This document shows positions 1 through 5,659 of a DNA stretch of 5,659 nucleotides, piece after piece (positions within the stretch are counted from its first letter, which is position 1; each line of letters begins with the position of its first letter). The position numbers and the translations under genes were made by a program. The notes below the pieces were generated by a model. That model saw only the letters and a list, made by a program, of their open reading frames with translations. It ran no database searches and was not told where the DNA came from. The DNA is from Dehalococcoidia bacterium. GTDB lineage: Bacteria > Chloroflexota > Dehalococcoidia > SAR202 > UBA11138. Location of the stretch: positions 1 through 5,659 of the forward strand of contig JAAXHZ010000085.1 of NCBI GenBank assembly GCA_012270625.1, read 5' to 3'.

Positions 1-344
1 GAAGGCTGACCCGTCGTGCCGATGGTCATGAGCAGCTCGCCGTCACGGGTGAACTTGGTAATGGTGTGGATGCCGTCGTCCACGCAGTAGATGGTGTCAT
101 CCGGGCCGACGTATATGCCGTGAGTGCGGTCTCCGAAGATGCCCTTGCCGAAGCCTCGAACGAAGTCACCGTCCTGGTTGAAGACCATGACTGGGAAGTC
201 GGGGTTTCTGCTGAATGCGTAAACGTCGTCTTGGGAATCTACGGCGACACCTGGAGTCTCGATCAGCCTGGCTCCCTCCGGCAGCTTGTGCCAGTCAAGG
301 ATATGCTCGTACCTGAAGTCACCTTCGCCTAGAATCGCGCCCAT
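1..344 (-). CDS. NHL-repeat / six-bladed beta-propeller protein, N-terminal part (cut by window edge)
   Basis: Only the first 114 complete codons lie in the window; the rest runs off the left edge. The protein begins MGAILGEGDFRYEHILDWHK and shows NHL-propeller strand patterns: PGVAVDSQDDVYAF (residues 31-44), then VMVFNQDGDFVRGFG (52-66), HGIYVGPDDTIYCVDD (75-90) and ITKFTRDGELLMTIG (95-109). This alternation of 'G-I/V-x-V-D-x-D-D-x-I/V-Y' with 'V-x-x-F-x-x-D-G-x-F/L' is typical of NHL blades, as in the peptidyl-hydroxyglycine lyase-like and 6-bladed propeller families. No signal peptide or membrane segment is visible at the N terminus, so a cytosolic location is likely unless export is non-classical. 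The start is well supported by AAGGAG seven bases upstream. Substrate and function cannot be told from this fragment; NHL propellers are often binding scaffolds. It may be co-transcribed with the GPP34 gene 70 bases upstream. Family call is fairly sure, function unknown. Confidence 0.8.
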   Translation of the reverse strand, partial: MGAILGEGDFRYEHILDWHKLPEGARLIETPGVAVDSQDDVYAFSRNPDFPVMVFNQDGDFVRGFGKGIFGDRTHGIYVGPDDTIYCVDDGIHTITKFTRDGELLMTIGTTGQP

Positions 345-351
345 GTTCGGT

Positions 352-357
352 CTCCTT
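352..357 (-). promoter_or_regulatory. Ribosome binding site of the propeller gene
   Basis: Read on the minus strand the bases are AAGGAG, followed by seven bases (ACCGAAC) and ATG at 344-342. The near-perfect Shine-Dalgarno match and good spacing fix the start of the partial propeller gene. Confidence 0.8.
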
Positions 358-414
358 GCGTCTACAGCGGGGTCGGTTGTGTGATAGCTCTACGGAATGT
401 CTGTCGGACGCGGA

Positions 415-1077
415 TCAGTACACGTGTCCCTGTACGGAGGCGGCGATAGACGTCTCGATGTCGTGGATCGCCTGTGACATGGACTGTCCGATCAGGTCCA
501 GCCTGCGCACCTGCTCGATGCGATCGGACGCCTGTCGGGACTCACGTGAGGACAGCAGCTCTCTGAAGATGCCGCACGCATCAGCCAGGCAGATCAGCAT
601 AACGTCTCGCGGATCGGGGATCTCGTCGCTGAACAGCACCCCCATGATGCGCAGCTTGACTTCGCGCACGGCCCTGCCGTCGATGGTGGGGTAGCGCCTG
701 GACTTGAACACCCACATGAAGCGGTCGTCCTGGCGTTCCAGGACGCCGACGTCAACCAGTCGCGAGAGGGCTTCCTCCCGGATGTCGTATGCGTGTTGCG
801 CGGTGTGCTCCACCCAGAAGCGGACGTCTTGCTTCTCGCCTTTGGCTATGGCGGACAGCGTAGAGTCGAGCAGGCCGTCGCCTACGGGAGTGGCATCGAC
901 CAGGATGAGGTGCTCCAGGTCCGTGTCGATGCGGTTCTCCATGGCCAGATCCATCAAAACGCTACCAGCGATGGCGTATTCCATCGACCAGCTGGGGACA
1001 CGCACGAACCTGCCATCGTCATCGTTGAGCATGAGCAGGATGATCTCCTCTACCAATCTCAGCATTGTGCTTGTCAT
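415..1077 (-). CDS. GPP34 (GOLPH3/Vps74-like) domain protein, bacterial type
   Basis: This 220-residue protein matches the GPP34 domain over nearly its whole length. The N-terminal signature reads L-R-L-V-E-E-I-I-L-L-M-L-N-D-D-D-G-R (residues 6-23). Next come AIAGSVLMDLAMENRI (35-50) and the 'P-x-G-D-x-L-L-D' element TPVGDGLLDSTL (63-74). A winged-helix-like stretch LVDVGVLERQ (107-116) precedes RRYPTIDGRAVREVKLRIMG (127-146), and a helical C-terminal half follows with ACGIFRELL (167-175). Eukaryotic members bind phosphatidylinositol 4-phosphate on Golgi membranes; the role of bacterial members is not established. The human Golgi-binding Arg in the 'LRG' element appears as Ala37 here (IAG), so the same lipid binding should not be assumed. 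There is no signal peptide or membrane helix. The start is uncertain: AAGGAG directly abuts Met1 with no spacer, while Met5 (ATG at 1065-1063) has a 12-base spacer; the domain begins right after Met5. A promoter candidate lies upstream. Confidence 0.85.
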   Translation of the reverse strand: MTSTMLRLVEEIILLMLNDDDGRFVRVPSWSMEYAIAGSVLMDLAMENRIDTDLEHLILVDATPVGDGLLDSTLSAIAKGEKQDVRFWVEHTAQHAYDIREEALSRLVDVGVLERQDDRFMWVFKSRRYPTIDGRAVREVKLRIMGVLFSDEIPDPRDVMLICLADACGIFRELLSSRESRQASDRIEQVRRLDLIGQSMSQAIHDIETSIAASVQGHVY

Positions 1078-1220
1078 CTCCTTGGCAACGTGCCTGTGCC
1101 GAGGTCGCCGCCACTGCTTGTCCAGGAATTATCCATATCGGGTATCTCGGAACGATTATAAACAACAGGCGAAGAATTCAACAGTGCGTTGTTAAGGAGA
1201 AAAGAGCATGCAGACTGAGA
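1078..1220. other. Intergenic gap between the dehydrogenase-like and GPP34 genes
   Basis: These 143 bases are the longest gene-free stretch in the window. They hold the promoter candidate at 1155-1183 and a leader of about 70 bases before the GPP34 start. The only inverted repeat noticed just after the dehydrogenase stop is weak (CAAC-GCACT-GTTG on the minus strand, four-base arms) and lacks a T run, so no intrinsic terminator can be called. No tRNA or small reading frame with a ribosome site was recognised. Confidence 0.6.
1155..1183 (-). promoter_or_regulatory. Candidate sigma-70-type promoter for the GPP34 gene
   Basis: The minus strand shows a perfect TATAAT box at 1160-1155. Upstream lies either TTGAAT at 1181-1176 with a short 15-base spacer, or TGTTGA at 1183-1178 with a 17-base spacer; neither is a perfect -35. 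The local sequence is clearly more A+T-rich than its surroundings. Transcription would begin near 1148, leaving a leader of about 70 bases before the GPP34 start. The position in the only sizeable intergenic gap supports the call; it is a motif prediction only. Confidence 0.5.
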
Positions 1221-2405
1221 TCACTCGGGCTGTGTTCCCAAGTCGAGCGCGGATGCGATTGCCTCGCGATCGGCGTCACTGGTGGAACCGGTGTCGCGCT
1301 CGGCCAGCTCGCGACGGGCGACGCGGTCGAATCTGCCGGCGTCGGCTGCTCTCGGGTCTGTCGCCGCAAGCATGGCAGCTGGTCCCACGACCTGTCTCGC
1401 GGTGTCCGACAGCGCTGAAGCGGCTGACCGGCGTGACATAGATGCGAGGGGCACGGCAGTCTCTTGCCCAATTCCGGTCTGTTCGAGCCAGGCGGACCGC
1501 ATTCTCAGCAGGCGCGATACGCGACTTGCGATGTATGCCTCGACAAGCAGCTGGGCACGAATCGGATCTGCGCCCAGATCGTTGGAGCGGGCGTACTCGA
1601 TGAGCGCGTCGGTCTCGGACTCGACCCATGATGGCAGGTCGGCGCGCGGGTCGAGCGTCACCCTCGCGCTGAGCGCTCGGTGTCCCTCGCCCTCCGGTCC
1701 CAGCGCATCGGTTCGCAGCGACCACACGTCATCGAAAGTTACAGGGGTGGGCGCCGCGGCGGTCAGCGTCTGTGCGGATGGGTAGGTTATGCCTTGTGAG
1801 CTTGCGTCGATGACCATGCAGACGGGTTCTGGCGGGTCCGAGCTGGAGTCGATCTCGGGTTGGATCAGCGCCACGGTCCAGAGAATGTCGGGACGAGTCC
1901 CGTGCCCTGTGTACATACCCGTGCCGTTCAGGAGATAGCCGTCGGCGTCGGGGGTCGCGGTGATGCCGACTGAATCCGGGTCGAGGACGATGTCGCCGTC
2001 AGGCTGTGGCGAAAGGGCGATCCGATGTCTCCAGACAGCGCTGGCGCCCGTCGCGAGCGATCGGACGAGGTCGGCCCTGTGGCTTATTGAGTCCCAGCTG
2101 CGTATGGCGCGCCTGAGGGCCTGAGCCTCACCATCGACCAGCCACAGCAGTCCACGACGGTTCATCTCCTCCAGGATGATAACGGTCTGGTCAGGTGACA
2201 GTCCCGCGCCGCCGTTGGAGGCAGATTCGGACGGAGCCAGCCAGCCCTTGCGTCCGAGCTTCATCGACAGGTCGGACAGCGAGGATGCGCCATTTGGAGA
2301 TTCGATCAGCGCGTCCACATTGGCGGGCACGTTGCTGTCGAGCCACTCGGACACCTGTGTCCTGAATCGCTGCTGCTCTGCTGTGTACTCGTATGAGAAG
2401 TCCAT
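1221..2405 (-). CDS. Divergent acyl-CoA dehydrogenase-like protein
   Basis: The 394 residues follow the acyl-CoA dehydrogenase plan and usual length. The N-terminal helical domain starts MDFSYEYTAEQQRFR and contains GRKGWLAPS (51-59), GGAGLSPDQ (65-73) and EEMNRRGL (79-86). The beta domain includes TATPDADGYLLNG (149-161) and a VTFDDV element (222-227). The C-terminal helical domain has ARQVVGPAAML (336-346) and a tail TGSTSDADREAIA (372-384) that aligns with the family 'GGTSEIQRNIIA'. Active members oxidise acyl-CoA thioesters to enoyl-CoA using FAD and pass electrons to electron transfer flavoprotein. Several signature positions are changed here: 'GSD' is not recognisable, the 'NGxK' lysine is Gly163, and 'SEIQ' is SDAD. 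It may therefore be catalytically altered or a structural partner of another subunit. It begins 6 bases after the toxin stop, with only a weak AGGA 14 bases upstream, so translation may depend on coupling. Family sure, activity doubtful. Confidence 0.8.
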   Translation of the reverse strand: MDFSYEYTAEQQRFRTQVSEWLDSNVPANVDALIESPNGASSLSDLSMKLGRKGWLAPSESASNGGAGLSPDQTVIILEEMNRRGLLWLVDGEAQALRRAIRSWDSISHRADLVRSLATGASAVWRHRIALSPQPDGDIVLDPDSVGITATPDADGYLLNGTGMYTGHGTRPDILWTVALIQPEIDSSSDPPEPVCMVIDASSQGITYPSAQTLTAAAPTPVTFDDVWSLRTDALGPEGEGHRALSARVTLDPRADLPSWVESETDALIEYARSNDLGADPIRAQLLVEAYIASRVSRLLRMRSAWLEQTGIGQETAVPLASMSRRSAASALSDTARQVVGPAAMLAATDPRAADAGRFDRVARRELAERDTGSTSDADREAIASALDLGTQPE

Positions 2406-2411
2406 GGACGA

Positions 2412-2675
2412 TCACAGGTTCCTGTACACGTCGCCTCGAGGCCCAATTTCCCTAATTCGTATGGATAGATTGTTCCCATCCACTGTGTACAGCAGTCGAA
2501 GATTGGATAGACGGTTTCTATAGTATCCCGGGTAACCGCGCAATGGCTGCGAATGGGGATGGGAGATCGGATCAACCCTGATCTCTGCAATCCGATCGTT
2601 CACTCGCCTGATCATGTTGGCATCAGCCCTCTGAAGGTAGCGTCTCGCACGCCTAGAGAAGGTGATCTCATACAT
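2412..2675 (-). CDS. RelE/ParE-superfamily toxin
   Basis: The chosen start gives an 87-residue basic protein, MYEITFSRRARRYLQ onward. This is the usual beginning of RelE/ParE toxins (beta strand, then 'F-x-x-x-A-x-x-x-L'). It continues with helix VNDRIAEIRVDP (25-36), QPLRGYPGYYRNRL (43-56), the strand LRLLYTVDG (59-67) and the C-terminal end IREIGPRGDVYR (74-85). Family members either cut mRNA on the ribosome (RelE, YoeB) or inhibit gyrase (ParE). Arg53, Arg80 and Tyr84 lie where RelE has its catalytic Arg and Tyr residues, which favours an RNase, but this is inference. The frame stays open upstream to an ATG at 2729, which would add 18 residues inside the antitoxin gene; I rejected that because the added residues are not family-like. 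The ATG at 2675-2673 has AAGAG five bases upstream and overlaps the antitoxin end by 8 bases (ATGTATGA), implying coupled translation. Confidence 0.85.
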   Translation of the reverse strand: MYEITFSRRARRYLQRADANMIRRVNDRIAEIRVDPISHPHSQPLRGYPGYYRNRLSNLRLLYTVDGNNLSIRIREIGPRGDVYRNL

Positions 2676-3177
2676 CGGTTCTCTTGATGTCTTCCCACCT
2701 GAAGAATTCACCCCGCTCGAACTCTTCATCAGTCTCCCGGAGTATTCTGATCTCCTCCTCGGTTGGTTCGACTGGAATGTTCAAGAGGGCTGTCGATCGC
2801 AGTACGTCCACCGCCTCGTCCAGTATCTCCCCGCCCATGTGCTCTGCCAGCCTGTGGAGATTGTCTCGAATCTGGTGAGAGTGCATCTCGCTTTCCCTCG
2901 TTGACCCGATTGCTACCTCTGAGTCGTCAGATTGGGCAAACTTGTCAATGTGAAGTTTACGCTTGGCAAGTTCGAGCCTTTCGATCTCGATCGCATCGAA
3001 GTCCTCGGGAAAGTCCGGAACTCGCGAAATATAGTAGGCCGCCTTCCTCAGCATATCGTCGGGAAGCATGTCTATGAGCCCGCGCATCTCTTTGAGCAGG
3101 CTCTCAGCCATATTCGGCTCAGCGGACTTCGCGGGGTTGCTCGGTTCGACCATTCTGCGTGTGCTGAAGTTAGGCAT
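2668..3177 (-). CDS. Putative antitoxin of the RelE/ParE-type module (169 residues)
   Basis: This acidic protein is called an antitoxin mainly from its place directly upstream of, and overlapping, a RelE/ParE toxin gene. Its C-terminal part, PVEPTEEEIRILRETDEEFE (135-154) then RGEFFRWEDIKR (155-166), has the charged 'E-x-x-x-L... E-x-G-x-x-x-x-W-E-D' make-up of toxin-wrapping tails in this class. The length is about twice that of common RelB/ParD antitoxins. No ribbon-helix-helix, AbrB or Phd-type DNA-binding start is apparent. Residues 27-70 and 103-146 share a similar hydrophobic pattern (LxxLIDMLPDDML-like and LHRLAEHMGGEIL-like helices, then an E-rich segment), which suggests an old internal duplication with weak identity. 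The start is fixed by GAGGGG five bases before ATG, inside the last pheT codons; Met23 would be the next plausible start. It follows pheT after one base. Toxin pairing is likely; exact family not recognised. Confidence 0.65.
   Translation of the reverse strand: MPNFSTRRMVEPSNPAKSAEPNMAESLLKEMRGLIDMLPDDMLRKAAYYISRVPDFPEDFDAIEIERLELAKRKLHIDKFAQSDDSEVAIGSTRESEMHSHQIRDNLHRLAEHMGGEILDEAVDVLRSTALLNIPVEPTEEEIRILRETDEEFERGEFFRWEDIKRTDV
2681..2685 (-). promoter_or_regulatory. Ribosome binding site deciding the toxin start
   Basis: The minus strand reads AAGAG, five bases (AACCG), then ATG at 2675-2673. It is a modest Shine-Dalgarno match inside the antitoxin gene and supports the 87-residue toxin over the longer reading. 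Confidence 0.5.
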
Positions 3178-3178
3178 G

Positions 3179-5659
3179 TTATCCCCTCAACTCGGCGTTG
3201 AGCTCTCGGCGGAGCTGGCGCACGATGTCGCGCTGAAAGTGGTCGATCTGCTCGGACGTCAACGTGCCGCGGTTGGACTGGAAGACCACTCGGAACGCGA
3301 CCGACTTGCGTCCATCCGCAACGCCCTCTCCGGCGTAGATGTCGAACGGCGCGCTGCGGACCACCAGCGCGTGGCGGTCTATGATGCGCTGTATGCTGGC
3401 GGCTGGAACTTCGGTATCCACCACGACTGCGAGGTCACGGTACGACTCAGGATACCTGCTCGCGCCCTGGTGGGTCTGGCGCAGGTCTCCAACCACTGAG
3501 AGCAGTGCGTCCAGACTGATCTCGAACATCGCCGCAGGGTAGCCTTCCAGGTCGTAGCTTTCGAGAAGGGGTGCGCGCAGCTCTCCAATTACTCCAAGCT
3601 CCGCTCCGCCAGAGGCGATCCGGGCTGTCCGACCCGGCTGCATGATCGAGTCTGCCGAAGGCTCGTATGCGACTTCGACGCCGAGCCTGCTGAAGGTATA
3701 TTCCAGCGCACCCTTGGCGTCGAAGAAGTCCATGACGCCTGAGTCCGTGACCCACGACTCTGTGAATCGAGGACCGGACACCACGCCGACGAGCATCTCC
3801 AACTCGTCCGGCAGGTCGCGCTCCTTCGCCTCGGGCTTTGGGATGTACACGCGGCCGACTTCGAAAATCCGCACTCCTTCGCCCTGAGCGATCCTGCGGT
3901 TGTAGGACAGCGTGCCAAGCACATTCGCCCGCAGAGTGGTGCGCATGTACTCCCACTCGCGGCTGAGTGGATTGGCGATACGAAGCGGTGGAGCAGTGTC
4001 TGAGAGCGCGTCCACTCGGGACAGGTTGTCGAGGGTAGTTGGGGAGTAGGAGATGGTCTCCTGCATTCCGGCGGCGGCCATCAGGTCACGCACCAAGTCT
4101 TTGAGCTGGGTCATCGGCTGGGGCTGCCAGTGCGGGATCGCGCTCGACAGCATGGTTGTGGGCAGAGAGTCGTATCCGACGATCCGCGCGACCTCCTCGA
4201 CGAGGTCGTCTTCTATGGAGATGTCGGAGCGCCAGTATGGCACCTTGAGCCAGAGCGTGTCCGAGCGTTCCGCGGACGGGGCGGCCTCGACCGTCTCGAT
4301 GAGGTCGATCAGTCCGCCGGGCGCGTCGGTCTCCTCGAATCCTAGAGACTCCAGCACCCGTCTAACCTGGGACACGGGATAGTCCACGCCGAGCACCTGC
4401 CTGATGCGGGCGCGGCTGATGCTGACAGTCGGAGGCTCTCGCCTATTGGGGTAGAGATCTATGATGCCCTTGGCTGCGGCGCCTCCGCACAGATCGACCA
4501 TGAGCTGTGTCGCGCGTCGAAGACCAATCGGTGCGAGCGCGGATCTGATGCCGCGCTCGAACCTGTCTGAAGCGTCCGTGCGCAGGTCGAGCGCCGTCCG
4601 GGTGAGCCGTGTGTTGACGGCGTTGAAGCTGGCCGACTCCAGGAGGACAGACGTGGTGTCCTCGGTCATCTCGGAGTTGGCGCCACCCATCACCCCGGCG
4701 AGACCGACCGCGTCGTGAGTGTCCGAGATGGTGAGCATGGGCGGGCTGAGCTTGCGTTCCTGTCCGTCAAGCGTGGTGAGCATCTCGCCCTCGCGGGCCG
4801 CGCGAACGATGATCGTCGCGTCTCTGCACTTCTCGAAGTCGAAGGCGTGCAGGGGCTGGCCGTACTCGAGCATGACGTAGTTGGTGATGTCCACGACGTT
4901 GTTGATGGGACGCTGTCCGGCCTTGATGAGCGTGTCCTGCATCCATTGGGGTGATGGGCCGATCTTCACGCCGGTAATCAGGCTGGCGGTGTACCGGTAG
5001 CAGAGGTCTGGGTCGGCTATCTCGATGGTGACCTGGCTTTCGATGTCGGGGCCTTCTTCCGGGTACGAGCGGTCAGGTTCGGTCACGCTCTCACCGGTGA
5101 TGGCCGCGACCTCGTGGGCGACACCTAGAATAGAGAGGCAGTCGGGCCGGTTGGACGTGACCTCGGCGTCCAGGATGGCGTCTCCGAGATAGTCCGCCAG
5201 TGGCGTACCGACTGGAGCGTCGTCGTTCAGCACGAGAATGCCTTCATGGTCCTCGCCGAGTCCGAGTTCCAGCACAGAGCAGACCATTCCAGCTGACTCG
5301 ACTCCCCTGATGCGGGCGCGCTTGAGTGTCTCCATTCTGCCTGAGCGCGGACTGAACAGGGTCGCGCCCTCTCTTGCGAAGGCGATCTTCTGTCCGGCGG
5401 CAACGTTTGGCGCGCCGCAGACAACGGTTGCGGTCTCGCCGCCGCCTATGTCCACGGTGGGCAGCCGGAGCCTGTCGGCGTTGGGATGGGGATCGACCTT
5501 CAGGACGTGACCGACCACAACGGAGTCAGGTTCCCAGCTCGCGCCGATGACCTCGACGTCGCCGATCTCGATGCCGGCCATCGTGAGCTTGTGGGCGAGG
5601 TCATCGGGGGAGTCGGTAACTGGGACGTAGTTCTTGAGCCAGGAGATGGGTACTAGCAT
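3179..5659 (-). CDS. pheT: Phenylalanyl-tRNA synthetase beta subunit
   Basis: PheT pairs with PheS as an alpha2-beta2 cytoplasmic enzyme that charges tRNA-Phe and edits Tyr-tRNA-Phe. The 826 residues show all domains. MLVPISWLKNYV is the canonical start. The tRNA-binding OB fold has HPNADRL (58-64) and VCGAPN (80-85). The B3/B4 editing domain has TSNRPDCLSILGVAHE (168-183), PINNVVDITNYVMLEYGQPL (251-270), His271 and Glu341 at expected editing positions, and DRFERG (365-370). In B5, Asp479, Asp485, Glu488 and Glu489 reproduce the spacing of the E. coli magnesium ligands. The catalytic-like B6/B7 has NPLSREWEYMRTTL (563-576). The C-terminal anticodon-binding (FDX-ACB) domain has YPESYRDLAVVVD (736-748) and KSVAFRVVFQS (785-795). 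It is slightly longer than the E. coli protein (795), partly through extra residues in B5 near 448-470. The start codon is the last three bases of the window, so its ribosome site and probably pheS lie outside. TAA stop, then the antitoxin start after one base. Confidence 0.97.
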   Translation of the reverse strand: MLVPISWLKNYVPVTDSPDDLAHKLTMAGIEIGDVEVIGASWEPDSVVVGHVLKVDPHPNADRLRLPTVDIGGGETATVVCGAPNVAAGQKIAFAREGATLFSPRSGRMETLKRARIRGVESAGMVCSVLELGLGEDHEGILVLNDDAPVGTPLADYLGDAILDAEVTSNRPDCLSILGVAHEVAAITGESVTEPDRSYPEEGPDIESQVTIEIADPDLCYRYTASLITGVKIGPSPQWMQDTLIKAGQRPINNVVDITNYVMLEYGQPLHAFDFEKCRDATIIVRAAREGEMLTTLDGQERKLSPPMLTISDTHDAVGLAGVMGGANSEMTEDTTSVLLESASFNAVNTRLTRTALDLRTDASDRFERGIRSALAPIGLRRATQLMVDLCGGAAAKGIIDLYPNRREPPTVSISRARIRQVLGVDYPVSQVRRVLESLGFEETDAPGGLIDLIETVEAAPSAERSDTLWLKVPYWRSDISIEDDLVEEVARIVGYDSLPTTMLSSAIPHWQPQPMTQLKDLVRDLMAAAGMQETISYSPTTLDNLSRVDALSDTAPPLRIANPLSREWEYMRTTLRANVLGTLSYNRRIAQGEGVRIFEVGRVYIPKPEAKERDLPDELEMLVGVVSGPRFTESWVTDSGVMDFFDAKGALEYTFSRLGVEVAYEPSADSIMQPGRTARIASGGAELGVIGELRAPLLESYDLEGYPAAMFEISLDALLSVVGDLRQTHQGASRYPESYRDLAVVVDTEVPAASIQRIIDRHALVVRSAPFDIYAGEGVADGRKSVAFRVVFQSNRGTLTSEQIDHFQRDIVRQLRRELNAELRG
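3183..3188 (-). promoter_or_regulatory. Ribosome binding site of the antitoxin gene inside the pheT end
   Basis: GAGGGG on the minus strand overlaps the last pheT codons, five bases before the ATG at 3177-3175 and just ahead of the pheT TAA stop. It fixes the 169-residue start and links antitoxin translation to ribosomes finishing pheT. Confidence 0.7.

Noticed and set aside
345..414. Promoter or terminator between the GPP34 and propeller genes
   Set aside because: No convincing -10/-35 pair or stable hairpin was found in these 70 bases; only the ribosome site of the propeller gene stands out.
793..1161. Open frames on the plus strand opposite the GPP34 gene (also 704-1195 and 356-694)
   Set aside because: Their translations have no recognisable family pattern and lie opposite a clear GPP34 domain; they are by-products of the codon bias of the real gene.
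1178..1220. Possible terminator after the dehydrogenase-like gene
   Set aside because: The only inverted repeat seen has four-base arms and no following T run.
2676..2729. Longer toxin start at the ATG at 2729-2727
   Set aside because: It would add 18 Ser/Gly/Lys-rich residues deep inside the antitoxin gene, unlike the compact N terminus of RelE/ParE toxins, and the ATG at 2675 has a ribosome site at good spacing.
3447..3956. Alternative minus- and plus-strand frames within pheT (for example 3447-3956, 4053-4382, 4715-4954)
   Set aside because: The PheT frame is unbroken with all expected domains, so these overlapping frames are shadows.

Overview
The window carries six genes, all on the minus strand. 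Transcription therefore runs from the right edge to the left: pheT, an antitoxin-like gene, a RelE/ParE-type toxin gene, a divergent acyl-CoA dehydrogenase-like gene, a 143-base gap with a promoter candidate, a GPP34 (Golgi phosphoprotein 3-like) gene, and the first third or so of a beta-propeller (NHL-type) gene cut by the left edge. No rRNA, tRNA, CRISPR array, insertion sequence or convincing terminator was seen.

The organism is bacterial. Genes are tightly packed, some are preceded by Shine-Dalgarno sequences, and the G+C content is moderately high (about 60-70% in sampled lines of pheT). A bacterial GPP34 protein, an acyl-CoA dehydrogenase-like protein and a cytosolic-looking NHL propeller together suggest a Chloroflexota (Dehalococcoidia/SAR202-like) environmental genome. 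This is an inference from family composition. Actinobacteria are the main alternative, because GPP34 is also common there.

Right part (2412-5659): pheT encodes a full-length phenylalanyl-tRNA synthetase beta chain whose start codon is the last three bases of the window. pheS would be expected just outside. The antitoxin-like gene starts one base after the pheT stop, and its ribosome site lies in the last pheT codons. The toxin gene overlaps the antitoxin-like gene by 8 bases. The toxin-antitoxin pair therefore looks welded to an essential translation gene. Sampled stretches of the pair have lower G+C (about 43-58%) than pheT, which hints at later acquisition.

Middle (1221-2405): a 394-residue protein with the acyl-CoA dehydrogenase layout follows the toxin after 6 bases. 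Several signature positions are changed, so it may be a non-catalytic or functionally shifted member.

Left part (1-1220): a TATAAT-type promoter candidate at 1155-1183 probably starts a second transcription unit with the GPP34 gene and perhaps the propeller gene. The points most worth a second look are the pheT-coupled toxin-antitoxin pair with its long antitoxin of unusual make-up, the bacterial GPP34 protein and the degenerate dehydrogenase.
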